A stretch of DNA of 64,000 bases, taken from the NCBI GenBank assembly GCA_964017125.1, contig OZ024907.1, positions 21,274,052 through 21,338,051 on the forward strand, in the 5' to 3' direction. Shown here one piece after another: positions 1-13,142 of this stretch. The notes beneath the pieces were generated by a model. It made no database searches, was not told the DNA's origin, and saw only the letters and a program-made list of their open reading frames with translations. The stretch's first letter is position 1; every line of letters starts with the position of its first letter. Source of the stretch: Flabesymbios commensalis (lineage: Eukaryota; Annelida; Polychaeta; Terebellida; Flabelligeridae). The position numbers and the translations under genes were made by a program.

Positions 1-220
1 GTTAGGACTGAGGTGGACAGGTCTTATCGTGAGGTAACACGCGCCGTTTGGTTTTCACCAGCAGACCTCATTCTTGTTCTCTTTATGGGATTTTCAGCGT
101 TCTCTCGAGTCCTCTAATTGCTCCGACAAGACGTATGTCTCGACAGAGCCGTTGGATTTCTCGGTTCATTGCTGTGGCTGGACTGACGCGTCCGGCAGTC
201 CTCCAGCCCAGAAACGACTA

Positions 221-320
221 CCCAACAAACACGTGATGTTTACCCAATGTTTGGCCAGCGTCGCAGATGGTGGGCCAACATTAAACCGATATTGAGTGAA
301 TGTTTCTGGTTTACTCGGTC
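221..320. repeat. Fold-back palindrome, diverged
   Basis: CCCAACAAACACGTGATGTT at the left, centre GCGTCGCAGATGG, right arm GGGCCAACATTAAACC. Same family as 2731-2837 with several unpaired positions. Other diverged copies lie at 2108-2200, 3056-3125, 3385-3470 and 10456-10510. Confidence 0.65.
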
Positions 321-647
321 CTTGGTTACTGTGTTGCCAGCATAGCATAACCAACTGAGACATCGCTACTCATGTGACTGGCCCGCTAAAAAATGGCCAC
401 TAAAAAACCACACCTTGATTGCAATAAAAATGAACGATTAAGGAGCAGATGACCACATTATTTCTTGTTGTAAACATATAGATTGTGTTTCGCGTACATG
501 AGATTTATGGTGACGTTCATGTGTTGTAATGTAATGAGCGCGGAATGAGCAGGTGCAGATTACTGCTATGTAATCAGCTAGGTTTACTTGACGCGAGTAG
601 CATTTAATTAGATTTTCAGGGTACTAGTACTTGTCATGAATATAGTA

Positions 648-767
648 CAGGGCCCGTATTCTGGTACAAGTTACGATATATCGTAGGCTTCTGATTGGTC
701 GAGATGGCCATCTCGACCAATCAGAAGCCTACGATATATCGTAACTTGTACGAGAATACGGGCCCTG
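648..767. repeat. 120-bp near-perfect palindrome
   Basis: The two 60-base arms, starting CAGGGCCCGTATTCTGGTAC and centred between 707 and 708, are reverse complements with one mismatched pair. There is no spacer. The arm contains its own small palindrome (TACGATATATCGTA) and a CCAATCAGAAGCC stretch. A diverged relative (TCTGATTGGTC / ACCAATCAAATGCC) sits near 48545-48590, so this is a MITE family rather than a unique hairpin. Confidence 0.9.
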
Positions 768-788
768 GTTTAGATCCACTCTGCCTTG

Positions 789-1027
789 TTAACCCTTATA
801 CTGCTGATCACGACTATTGTCGTTTTTAATATTTCTTATTAGTCGACAAAATCGCTGTTATTGCTAGTGAGATATGTGTCTAAAACATCACGAATCGCAA
901 ATATTTGTGCTCAGAATAAACAAATATGAGTACTTTTCAACCACTTGAGGTTGTGGATCGCGGTAGCGAGACACAACCTCAAGTAGTTGGAAATTTATAT
1001 AAATCAACTTAGCAGGATAAGGGTTAA
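789..1027. mobile_element. TTAA-flanked MITE (piggyBac-like), hairpin core type 1
   Basis: Begins TTAACCCTTATACTGCTGAT and ends AGCAGGATAAGGGTTAA, so TTAA is duplicated and the ends are inverted repeats starting CCC, as in piggyBac superfamily elements. A core hairpin at about 941-990 (CCACTTGAGGTTGTGG ... CACAACCTCAAGTAG) lies inside. There is no coding capacity. Superfamily assignment is inferred from TTAA plus CCC ends. Confidence 0.75.
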
Positions 1028-1237
1028 TGTATAACCGGTGCTTGAGCCGACCTAACAGTTTCGCGGATAGCGCATTGATCAGCACTTTGTCTAGCACCAA
1101 ATTATTGATTCATAATTGAAACTGGGCTCCTTTCCGTTTGATATATTATGTAATATTTCTTCACTGTAGTCACGTTGTCGACATGATGATACACGGCTAC
1201 TTATCTTAACATGTAGACATGTTTAGGCTTTTTGAAG

Positions 1238-1365
1238 TCATGGATACTGTGCACTATGAAAAACGTTTTTTTCAAAGGAATTAGGACATTATCCCACTTC
1301 GGGCATCCTTCTTTTTATCGCGACATTGCCATATTAATGTTCAGAAAGCGACATAAATAAATATT
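1238..1365 (+). mobile_element. SINE family B, old fragment
   Basis: GGATACTGTGCACTATGAAAA, CCACTTCGGGCATCCTTC and TCAGAAAGCGACATAAATA match the 3' two-thirds of family B with many substitutions. No target duplication is seen. Confidence 0.65.
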
Positions 1366-2730
1366 TTCTTATCCCATTCATGTGCTATTATTGTATTGTT
1401 AAATGTAGTTATATAATGTTGATTATATTAATCTCATTGATGCAATTCGAGCTTCGTCGTCCTTATCGTTGTGGTTCATTCTATTCGGCTGTAGAACGGT
1501 AATATATGGAGGCACTTGGTTCTCGATAGAACTGTTGTCGCCATTGTCGTCCGTCTGTTCTTCTCCGCTGCCGGTGCTACCACCACTTATAACTTCGAAA
1601 AAAGTTCTTATACCAGCCTGCCTTGCTGTTTTTACATCATATATATAAATCTATTGACAGTTTGGTCTCAAGCAGCGCACAGGACGCGACGAACTTCACG
1701 CAGTGCACAATCAATTGATGCGCGGTAGCATTTAAACACTTTAAGATACAAATTAAAGATATATAGAAAATGATTGAGGGCACAGCCAACTGTTATTCAT
1801 ATATTTAAAATCAACGAAGTCAAATAGAGGTGAATTTTCGAGTTATAAAATGTAATATAGTATGGCTCTAATCCATTAAACAGGGTGCATTGTAGAGCTG
1901 AATCATTAACTAAATTTTGTTTGCATATTTAGACACCGTATCGTTGCATTATACATCCATGGATAACAAAGGTTGTATTGTGTAATAACTATTCCATTGC
2001 TTACTGCATTATGAATCATCTCGCCTGCGTTATCATGATTATAAATGCATTATGCATGTAAAGATGGCGTGCATAGTTGAGTTGGTCGACATGCCAGTCC
2101 AGACATCTGAGCAAGCACGAGATATGTGCCAAAGTTGGTCTAATGTTGGCACAGCGCCTGTGGCGTTGTGCCAACATTGGGCCAGATTTGGATCTTGTCG
2201 TGTTTGACTGACATTGATCTGCCCCACAGGAAGTCTACAGAGAGTGGCCAAAAAGCTTCTACTGCCCTTCCACTCCCTTTCCACCCTCTTCCACGTCTCG
2301 TTTTTCCTGAACCTTGGCCAAAGCCAATTATTACATCCGCCTCACGGGTAGGAGCTAGATTGGCCCCCCAAATCTAGAAATCATGTGGGACAGCATAAAA
2401 TCCAGACAAAATCGGCGCTGGTATCCGGTTCGATTCCCTGCGGATTTTCTCTTTTTGTTTAGACATGATTTATCTGTTGAGGATGGGAAAAAAGACATAA
2501 GACCAATTCGGCACATACGAAAACCAACTACGTGCGTGTCACACTATAATTCAAGTGCGTCAATATCTGCTAATTGTAGAAATATTAAGTTGTAATCTGA
2601 AGGAAGACGTTTATGCAGTTCGTACTTTCACAAATGGCAGTTTTTAAATGAGCTCCGACGTACACGTAAATAATACGTGTATAAATAATACGTGTATTTT
2701 CCATTTATTAAAACCAAACTTGAATGCTAT

Positions 2731-2837
2731 CCCAGCAACACGAGACGTTGAGCCATTGTTGGTTTATTGTTGGTCCACCGTCTACGACGCTGGCCCAACA
2801 ATAAACCAACAATGGCTCAGTGTCTCGTGTTTGCTGT
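2731..2837. repeat. Fold-back palindrome, about 105 bp
   Basis: CCCAGCAACACGAGACGTTG ... CAGTGTCTCGTGTTTGCTG, with the centre GTCTACGACGC. The two arms pair along almost their whole length, including the variant stretch CCATTGTTGGTTTATTGTTG, which is mirrored on the other side. Confidence 0.88.
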
Positions 2838-3554
2838 GATGTCTCAAAATAATAAATGCACAAATTTATGAATATTCTATATGATTTTTATGGCCATTCG
2901 AGCGGTTTATTTATTCAATGTAGATAATTTAAGCTGATTATGCTCAACAGGATCTGAATTTGATTTGCCGGTGAGTTCTGCGTCTTGCTTTCACCCTCTG
3001 TTATGTTAATATAAATCCGAGAAGCGGTCCATGTCAGCAAATACGAAAAGCTGACATGTGGTTGTTTAATGTTGGGTGAGCATTGTCGATGGTGGGTCAA
3101 CAATGACCCGGTATCGGTTGTACGTCTGTCCTAATACTGAGTATAGCGGTCCATGCCAGACGAATGTCAACATTGGCCTCCTCTATGCCTCATTGAGCGA
3201 CGCAAAACGGGGAGTTTTTGCATAAATGTCTCCCTTCAGTGAGTGGCCGATAATCAGGCCGCCTTATTTATACGGATAATGCACGAATTTACAGGAAAGT
3301 ACTATTACATTAGCAGAAGGATATGAAGAGTTTCGAATAATAGATGAAACGTTTGAAGAGCTTTTCAACAAAATGAGTTTTTCCTTATGTTAGTTTAGTG
3401 TTGGGTAACCGTCCATAACGCTGGTTCGTCATTGAATCAACATTTGCTTCGAGCAGTCTGTTGGTTCTAGTGAATTATTGGCGAATCGTTGCATAGTCTT
3501 CATATCAATATATACCTACATGAATAAAGTCAGGCCTGGTTGTATGCCGTTACC

Positions 3555-4445
3555 TATTTTGTTTATTTTGAGTTTGTGTCCTATTTAGGGGAAAGGGGGT
3601 GCTGTGTCTAGGAAACGGTTGACAGTTTTGTACATCAGTCCTTATGAACATGTCGAATATAACGTTTGAGGTCCCTAGGTTAAGTACTTTCGTGTTTAAA
3701 AAGTCTTCCGAAGAAAATATATTCACGATTATATTCGTGGTTAAGAGCTTAAAGGGTTTTGGTTGGAATAATGTTGGCCCAGTGTCGCAGACGGTGTCCC
3801 AACATTATTTCACAATTGGGCCAATGTATCGTGTTATCTGGGTAGTGGCCTTTCGGGGGAATAAAGCGTCACCGGCATGGCAGTCATAGCAAACATGGGA
3901 CAATCACCCAATTATGTTCCAATGTTGGGTCAGTGTCGAATAATATGGGTCAATATTGAAACAGCATTGGGTGAAAGCCATGTGTTTGCTGATGTGGCGC
4001 AAAGTATACAGCAGATCCAGTTTTAGATTAGTGTTGGGCCAGCATCGAAGACGTTTGACCGGCATTGAACCAGCAATGGGCTTCGACGCTGTCCCAACAT
4101 TGTACCGGTATTGGGTTGGTAGGCCTACATCGTGTGTACGAGGTACGAGACGCGTACACTGACTTATCAGTGGATGCCACAGTACTTTCCGGAGTGAAAA
4201 AGACACCGGCAGCACGATTCACTGGCAAATATTACATGGATGTTAGCCAGCACCGGCGATGGTGGTGGAAGGAATGGGCATACACGTTAAAGATATACTT
4301 GTCTCCTTGGTTGTTTCATTAATTATATCCTGGACATTTAGGATTCTGGCCCATGAGGAAGACCAATACTAACAGTTATGTTTACAAAATATTAAGACGA
4401 ATTTTTGTCTATGGCACTCAAACAGACTAAAGCCGGGCTTCGGAT
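3555..4445 (+). repeat. Long dispersed repeat, inverted copy at 59455-60165
   Basis: Shares in order, with the reverse complement of 59455-60165: CCTATTTAGGGGAAAG, GAAACGGTTGACA, CTTATGAACATGTCGAAT, TTGGTTGGAATAATGTTGGC, GCGCAAAGTATACA, GTAGGCCTACATC, CAGCACCGGCGATGGTGGTG, GACATTTAGGATTC and GACTAAAGCCGGGCTTCG. Gaps differ by a few tens of bases. Three fold-back palindrome derivatives lie inside each copy. Confidence 0.88.
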
Positions 4446-5093
4446 TTCAGTAATTCCTTTTCAATCATCTACTTTCATCTTAATTTACTACTGATAATGT
4501 GTACCTGTATATTGTAGTAAGACTTCCGGAAGACGAGAATAAGCGAATCGAATTTAAGAAAAATAGGCCTATATAATATCTTTAAACATATATCACCGAT
4601 ACGTTGCGGATTTGGGGATGATGACTGTCTAGTCCGTGGCAAGACAAGTGGTACGTCTTTGTAAGTGTAATTTACTTTGATAAAAAAGAGGAAAATAAAG
4701 AGAACAGTTTTCGATAGGCAGAACAATGACTTATGACGGTGTGATGACGCCGGACCAATTCCAACCAATTGTAGGCTTAATGTAGTATGTCTAAATGGTT
4801 TTCAATAATATGCAATCGTATTGATAGTGGCTTTACTTGACGACACCTCACGAACATTAGATCTTCTGGGTAAATCTACTATCTCGCATAAGAGTGGCTA
4901 CTGGCATTATTTCGATAATTAACAATACCACAAAGAAATTGTCTCCAAATTCAGATAAAGTTATTTTTATATTTCTAACATACCACCTGCTTAAAACGTT
5001 ATATATTTATGTGTTCAAAATATTAGCTACACAAAAGTAAATCATCTATTCGTGGTCTTAACGACTGAACTAATAACAAATAAGTAATTCTCA

Positions 5094-5146
5094 CCCACCG
5101 GAGGTTTAGGTCGCGGTAGCGAGACGCAACCTCAAGTGGATGAACA
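5094..5146. repeat. Hairpin core type 1, degraded MITE
   Basis: CACCCACCGGAGGTTTAGG and CAACCTCAAGTGGATG flank GTCGCGGTAGCGAGACG, the same core hairpin found at 926-990, 8030, 41600 and 52280. Clear TTAA ends were not found, so only the core is called. A similar left-half fragment without the hairpin lies at about 7605-7715. Confidence 0.55.
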
Positions 5147-5379
5147 TTTCAAATAATTAATTTAAAATTACCGCTCTCAACAACATTGATAAAACCAATA
5201 TGATAAAATCAGAATTAAGACATGGATTTGCAGCTTCTCAGTCAATTTGACATTTAATATATATCTATATTTATATAGCCTTTCTTGACTAGAACCTCTA
5301 AGCCATCACGTACCGTACTAACTCACTTTGTCTGCACTGTGTGGTGCGCGGTCACATTGACGTAATCAGCGCTGTATGC

Positions 5380-5488
5380 AGCGGGCACAATGCGGGGAAT
5401 CAATGTTGGTTCAACGTTGGTCCAACGTCGTAGACGGTTGACCAACGTTAAACCAACATTGATTCACCGTCTTGTGCCTGCTGGGTAG
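5380..5488. repeat. Fold-back palindrome
   Basis: AATCAATGTTGGTTCAACG ... centre ACGTCGTAGACG ... ACCAACATTGATTCACCG, then GCCTGCTGGGTA. The arms pair well except at the outermost bases. Confidence 0.82.
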
Positions 5489-7996
5489 GCAGCTACTTCA
5501 CATCCATCTATATTCCTCATAATAACACTTTTAGAAATACGTCGCTCGCATGCTTCATAATAGAATAGTGATACTAGTAAGCTTCATATGCCCGTGATGT
5601 ATCTTTATTATTCCACACAGACAAAAGCATCAACCCTTGTAGGACAAGGGCTGTAAATACACCTTCACGTTTTCAAGTGGGCTTCAAATAGTTCGCGTTA
5701 AATGCTCAGTTTATCAAAATTAATCATTCCATTTTGGAGAGATCTATTTTTCATAAAGAGAACTATTTTTCGTCATTTTGAGCGACAAATTGCGTTGGCA
5801 ATTCCAGTTTTAAAAGGAGAAATCCTGACTGGCAATTCAACAGAACAGGTGTTAAATCGCTTAGCCTCAAGTCATACGGTATACAGGTAAATGCCAGCTT
5901 TGTAGAATGACATCTCAAGCCACAGGTTTATCTAATTAATTACGACCTTTAAGGTTATCCAACCAAGCTGTAGTTTTTCCAGGACGTTACGATGAATCAC
6001 TACGATGCAGATTAGGAATTGATAACGTAAATCCAGCTTCAAATGAATGAAAATTATTTAAAATGATAAAAATGGATTCCTCCCAATATGAATTATTTGA
6101 ACAGCCCAGAATCTACTACAAATTATGTGATCAATATTAAATATATACAGATTAAAACTTGTAAACGCGACTGTACTCGCGATTAGCACTTAAATGGTGG
6201 TTTAAAACACGATGACCGCTGCTGTTTTCCTGGTCTCTGTGTCTCACGTGTCCGGTGAAAGGACAACCAATCTGTGATATCTGCCGTCTAATCCATGGAT
6301 TGTATGTCTTCACACAGAGAAGACCGACACGGATTTCTCTGGATTTCCACTTCGTGAGGAGACTGAGATCCACGTCCTTCAAGATTTTTAATTCAAATAT
6401 GACATTTGTGATCTGTCAATACACACGTTTGGCAGCAATGTATCGGATTTTGTTTTGACTTCTATATGTTCTATTCACAGTTAGACATGCATGCACTTAG
6501 AGAGATTAAACATAATAGCTGGCTTAGATCGTCAAATCCGATGTTTTCTGGTTCCTATTTTGTTCGTTGCCAAAACAATACCGAGCGCATACGTAATTTC
6601 TCGCCTGTGATATTGGATCTAGAAGTCGAATATATAAGCCAAACCCGGATATCGCTATTTTCCTTTCGTCGTTATTTCGATAATACTTTCTAATATTTTG
6701 TTTTTATTATTTTTGTCTAAAACCATTCGTAATTTTAGTAATATACCTTTTATTATATCTCTCACACTTTACCAACAATCTGCATTTGAAACACTAAATA
6801 CCTTATATTACTGTTATTATATTAAAATTAATTGAATGTCCTTATAACTAAATTATAGTTCAATCTATTGCAACACTTTTAAATTACTACAATCCCGACA
6901 GCTTTGCTCTCATTTCCCGTCTCATTGCTCTGTAGTCGCAAATATACTTCTCCGATTTTCACGAAATTTGTTCAAACCATCATTTTAATAATCACCCTGT
7001 TCGAGTTCAAACTGGCCTTATTGGCATAGGCATATCTAGCATTGATAGCCGTTACAGCATTTTCACCAAAGAAAAGGTAAATATCATGAATGGAATTGTT
7101 AGTATTTTGTATATAAATATAATTTACATTATAGTTATTATTACATTCATCGTTATTCTATTTTATTAAGCTCCCTATCCGACTGCTTGCTCTACAGCGC
7201 TGTACGAAGCGCGTGACATGCACAATTAAAAATAAATTGATTAATTGTGTTTTATTAAGATTCAGGACCTCGACCATGAAATCTAATTAGTGTTCTTTTA
7301 TATAAAAATATTGTTAATCCCCGAGTTATTAAAGTTATATTTTTCATACGTTTTTTTCACTTTCCTTTCGGAGAAAAAAACTCATTAATTAATGGATTTA
7401 TCAGCATTGTCCATTGTGCAGTAAAAAGTTATAACTAACGGGCCTTCTGACAAACGGGCTTTCTGACTTCTGTGAGTGTAGATAATTATAAACAACATAA
7501 ACTGCTCTATCTCTAACATTAATTCGAAGTGTCTATACATTACTCTTTTTTTGTGAAATAACACTCGTGGCCACAGGAAACTATGTCAGCACCCTTCCAC
7601 GATTAATAAACCCTTTAAGCTCTATAGTTGTTTTTAATCCGTTTTATCACCAGGGTAAATCACTGTTATTGGGAATGAAGTGGGTGTTTAAACATACAAT
7701 TTGCAAATGTTTGGTCTCAACATTAATTGGGAGTTATTTGGATTCACTCTGACGCATGAAACGCGAAAGCAATTTACAGCTCGAAGTGAATGCATGTTGA
7801 AATTGTCGGGTAGTTAGAAGGTTAATATGAGATACATTGAATCCGTATCGAAAGGGTTTCACTATTTCATGAAGGCATTATCCGAATACGGATATTGTAA
7901 GCTTTCGTTTCAATAATATATATTTTATGAGTACATAATAGAGTAAATATGCTGTGTGAACTAATAACACCAAGACAAGCTACTTGTTTTAAGCCT

Positions 7997-8236
7997 TTAA
8001 CCGCCAAATTATTCAATTTGATTTTCATCCACTTGAAGTTGTGCATCGCGTGTGCATCGCTGACGCGATCCACAACTTCAAGTGAGTGAAAATTATTCAG
8101 ATTTGACAAAATGGAGGTCAACTCTTTTCAAATCTTGCTGATTGATGTCACCTTTTATCTTTAACATATTTAAAATGTGGTACCTAATGTGCTAATAAAA
8201 AATGAAAACCCGAATATATGCGGCGCCGGCGGTTAA
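7997..8236. mobile_element. TTAA-flanked MITE, hairpin core type 1
   Basis: TTAACCGCC at the left, GGCGGTTAA at the right, about 240 bp. The internal hairpin (CCACTTGAAGTTGTG ... CACAACTTCAAGTG, 8030-8083) is the same module as in 789-1027. The ends differ from the CCCTT group but mirror each other. Confidence 0.7.
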
Positions 8237-11200
8237 ATGGTTAAACAATATACCGTTGTATATAAATACCTTGATCTTCACTTAGATCGTTAAGTTCTAA
8301 TCAATAATTAGTTTTGCTTGCATGCACATTGAACTAATACGCTTGAAAATCTTGTGTACATAATTATTCCTATATATTCCCTCTCATTATCAAACTACTA
8401 TTTCCGTGAAAATGTTTTGTTTTGTAAATTATTTTAAAAATTGAAATGTGGTTTCATGTAATTTTAGGCAATTTTATTATTTAATTCTTAGCGCCGGCAA
8501 TTGAAAATTATTGTATATTACTTACACTTTTGACACAAGTCCCCTTTTATAAAACAACTTTACAATGCTAAAAATTGTCTGTATAAGCCTCTCATATAAC
8601 ATATAGGACCTACTTCTAGCTATAACTTGTTAATGCTTATATATTCCCGTGGAATATTCCCTTGGATACATTCTACATCATGCTGATTTTTTTTAAATTT
8701 GAAATGTGAAATAAATGAAAAAATAAAGAAAATCGCATTGAACATTGCGAAGACATTGCAAAAAATATATCTTAAAAAAACACAATATTTATTGACAATT
8801 ATTTCCACTTTTGCAGATAATACTAACGCTTAGTAATTTCAGTTCGGCTTAACATTGCTTTGCTTTTATAAAATTAATCTCCTTAGATTTGCTTTTACTC
8901 ATATTTTCTATTTTTAACGATTACTTTTGTATTCAATCAATGGATTAACAGAGGAATTTTATTTTGTACGTGTTCGCAATAAAGACGCGCGGATCAACGT
9001 TATTTTGTCGTGCGCGCTTGGTATATGTAAAAGGAAAGATCAGGTGATGTTGCTGCCAAAGTCGATCATTTGTTGTATTGAAAGCTTCTCTTGGTCTTCA
9101 TTTAAGGTGAGGAACTGTTTTTCCACCTGCAATTATTCATAATATAAAGCAATTAAAATATAGGCTTTGCTTTGCTGGTTCTCGCTATGCTCTAGGTTAA
9201 CCACGTTAACCTCATTAAATAGACACTGAGATAATTTGACAAGAGATAAATGTTTTTTCTTGTTGTTTTAGTTTTAATACACTGTAATAATGCAAAAGAA
9301 CTTACCTTCCTCTGACTTTGTCATCATTTTTTCCCAATAACTAAATTACTATCACATTATTGTATTATTATGAAATAAAATTGACAACAACATTATTATT
9401 ATTAGGATGCAACGCTTAACTGCTTAAAAATATACATACCACCTTAAAATTGATAGTTACAGTGTATACCCTTGCCTAGCATGTACATGGTAATATGAGC
9501 GATAATAAAACTGAAAAGAAAGCCGATCAGATTATAGGCTTAATTATAATTACAAATTACCAAGAATAATTTGTTTGACAATTACATTAGGACGGTACTC
9601 AGAGTAATTGGTATAATTATACTTTTGTAATCTGAAATGCTGTGATAAGATTATATTTGCAGCACAATACATTTTCGTAGAGAAGATTTAAACGTACTAA
9701 CTAATCAAACTACAACCCCACGAAACATGTACATGTAAAATGAGCGTCATTAAAATGTGTTTTACGTTTTATAGAAATGCAAATGAACACTAAGTGAATT
9801 AATCACGAAGCACCTAAATGGGCTGTCCTCTCCTGCGCTAAAATCAACACTGTGTATTATATAGTTTGAAGATCTGTGTACATCTTGTACATTATTGCAC
9901 ACTGCGGGTGCCTGTAACTAACTTAGTCTATATTCCGATTTGTTATACACCCATGCCAGATTTCGCACGAGCATTGTCATTGTGATGATTCACAAACCTT
10001 TATTTCTGTATTAAAATAAGCCTTATACTGCATTTTGAACCTTAGGAAATATAAACCCTATCTTCATAAATATTTTGTTTTTGAGAAATAAAATGATAAT
10101 TGCGGTGGCTCTTTTCTCAAAGAAGATACAATAGATTGAAATGATGTAAACTCTTACGTATAAAACAATTACTTTTAACTTCACTAGTTCACTTGATTAT
10201 CTGATTATTAGATTGATTTTAAGATTGTCACCTGCGGATGAATAAAAAAATATATTAATATTTGTTATTTGTTCAGAATAATATATTCCACACAATACCA
10301 ATCACTCTTTCTAACAAACAGAAAATATCATGAACTTCCATGCTGGATATATTATAACTTTGGACCGGTTGACCTCTCTACTCTAGAAACAAATGATAAA
10401 TGTTAAATAAAGTTTTAATAGTTGTCTATAATCTAACACCGAACGATATATCTATAATGTGTCAATGTTGGGCCGAAGTCGAAAAAAACAGCCCAACATT
10501 GATATTCCGTTTGGTTGTCAGCGGTGTATACATCGAGAATCATCGAAACGGTTTATAATATTGTGTAGACCAATTTCACCAAAAGCCATTAATTCTGCGT
10601 GGGTGTGTTTGTGTGATGGTCGAATAAAATAAGATGTTGAAGATTGATTCCTAGTTTTGTGTGATGTGAATGAGATGTGTCCGTGGGTGATTTATAGTCG
10701 GCTAATAATTTTTTGGAAACTGTTTTGTCTCATCGTCCTTTAGGCATTGATCATGGCGCTCTGTAGACGGGATATAGTCCTACGGTAACTTCCATCTTTT
10801 CTGGGGGGTTTTACTCAATGATTGTCGCGGTGCTTTGATGTTTCTGCTAGAACACTCCCGGCCCAGCCAGTCACATTTCCCGACCATACCTGATCGATCA
10901 GCCCATTTAGTCCTATACACCTTATTTACCTGTCATAATCCTTTGAAGTGAACATTAACGATGCCTAGCTTTAAATGAATGGAAAAGTACCGTATTTTTC
11001 GGAGTAGATCCGTTATATTATATCCGATACTGAGACAGTATCTGTTATACATTTATTCTAAAGTAACTTGATAATGTGTGGCTACTGTTAGAGATATAAT
11101 ACTAATGTGTTATCAGGGATGAAAGGGTATACCCTCCGTCTAGTGATCTCACATGGAAAGCCACTTTCCTCAGATAATCTCGGGAATTACCTCAATGCAA

Positions 11201-11918
11201 TTATCCCCAAGCATGACTTATCCCTAAAGACGGAATCTCACGGTAATAAGCTCATCATTGCTGGCTACTTTATTATGTGATTTTGGCTACAGACACAATA
11301 GGTTACCAGACTCCACAGCGAACACTGTTTACCAGCTTAATCAACGTGGTCTCAATGATGCTCCATTGTCTTATACATTGGCCGACACTTTGTCAATTTC
11401 GACTATACATGTAGTAGGCCTATATAGATCTACTTGACCTTTGAAGAGACATCTTATGTGCCCCCCCCCCCCCCGCCCACCCTATATACCAGGGAATGAT
11501 TTGTCTGGTGTAGCGGAGCAGTTTGCTGCTCAATTTTGGGCTATTGCTAGACAATAATTATTATGTTGGTGTAGCATTTTTTGGCATGGATAACAGTAGA
11601 TTTGAACATTCGCGGCTGCTAAACTCCTACACAATTTTCCTGGGACAAATTATGCACTGTATGCTGGACTCTCTATATCCATGTTGTGAAATTATTCTGT
11701 ATTTTTGCTTCACCAGTACGACTGCGTAAGGCATCTAACCATTCATTTACGATCACTTACATGTTGGATCCGCTACACAGATAGACCTACTACTAATTAC
11801 ACGCCAGTGAAAATCAGCAATCCAATTTGCAGATCTAACGCTAAGCACGATCACCATTATCGACTTAGGGCTGTACTGTAAGGCCCATTAAAAACGTTCA
11901 ACATGGGGTATAAATTCA

Positions 11919-12025
11919 CAGCAAACACGAAACATTTGTATAACATTTGTACAATGTTGGGCCAACGTCTTCGACGTTGAGCCGACGTTGTACAAATGTT
12001 ATACAAATGTTTTGTGTTTGCTGGG
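11919..12025. repeat. Fold-back palindrome, ACATTTGTATAACATTTG subfamily
   Basis: CAGCAAACACGAAACATTTG with TATAACATTTGTACAATG in the left arm and the exact mirror in the right arm, closing TTTTGTGTTTGCTGGG. Outer ends and centre match the main family, while the arm interior differs from it symmetrically. The same subfamily occurs at 46178-46284. Confidence 0.9.
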
Positions 12026-12890
12026 TTTGTAGAGTGGGACCTCTGAAGAGTTATACGCTGACCCATCGGCACCGCATAGCGATTGATGTCAGTGTCACAG
12101 AAACGCGGGAAACTCCCCTCTTCAATAATAATAAGTATTTTCCAATACAAGACATTCTCTAACCTCGAGAACCTCTAATAATCATTCTTTGTGAGAATAA
12201 ATCACATAGTGAGTGAGCACGTATGATACCGGCTTTATAGAGTGGTCGCCGGGCTTGATAACACAATAGTTAAGCTTTGTGACCCTGAATCTTGTACTGC
12301 TGTTGTTGCCGCGTGTCAATAATCTACTGCGACAATATTTTTCTTTTTAATATACTTTTATATATCAGGCTCTAACAATCAGTCATTATCCCGTTTTGTG
12401 ACTTTGTCTGTCCGCGTACGTGTCACATTATTGGCCGAGAGGGGGACCAAGGAGGGGCCAAATCCCATCCACACATATTTCATATAGGCAAGAATATATA
12501 ATCTTTTCTATTCTTGATATAGGCAATATTGTCAAGTGTGACATATGCCGATATACACCATGGAGCATCTAATCTGCGCGTAATCAGTCACCTCGCACAG
12601 TGCATGCAGAAATGTCAAAATAAGATGAGATACCAAAATGTTTTATTAAATAAAGCAAAAAAGTTAGCTACCCACATGTCATTTGCATATTTGGGATACA
12701 TATTTTTGTTCAAACGTGAAACGTTGTGAACTGTCTGGATCCGCGCCTGCTGGATGCATAGATGGGACCTTCTATTGACGTCATGAAACCTAAGCATATA
12801 GGTCATTCCAGGTATCTGAGTGATATGTCTTAATAGTGAGTACTCTATGACTGTTATCTATGCATCTTCTATTGGAATCATTTCACATCT

Positions 12891-13142
12891 TTAACCCTTT
12901 CAAGCCTGAATTTACCATTGTCATCTTCATCCACTACAAGCCGCGAATTGCTGTCGCAATTCACGACTTGTAGTGGACGAAAATGACTTGATGTGGTTTA
13001 AAAATTAAAGAAAATTGCCATGTATTGGTAAACCAGTTTGATGGAAATTTTCGTTCTAAAACCTTTGGTTGTAGGAAAATAAAGTCTGTTTCAGGGATGT
13101 AAAATGATGCTTTAATGCATCGTGGGGGCTGAAAGGTTTTAA
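12891..13142. mobile_element. TTAA-flanked MITE, hairpin core type 2
   Basis: TTAACCCTTTCAAGCC at the left and GGGGGCTGAAAGGTTTTAA at the right, 252 bp. The core hairpin near 12930-12985 is CCACTACAAGCCGCGAATTG / CAATTCACGACTTGTAGTGG. This copy shows the uninterrupted form of the element that is split by a transposon at 52364-56495. Confidence 0.75.

Noticed and set aside
1-33. Possible exon end (TCTTATCGTGAG/GTAACA) at the window edge
   Set aside because: The only stop-free frames end in phase 0 or 2, so it cannot join directly to exon a (phase 1), and too little sequence is visible.
2415-2450. B-box-like GGTTCGATTCC
   Set aside because: No A box at the right distance and no second copy; could be a SINE fragment but not supportable.
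6152-6382. 76-codon minus-strand frame, GC-richer than its surroundings
   Set aside because: No matching family and no convincing acceptor/donor pair; kept only as a note.
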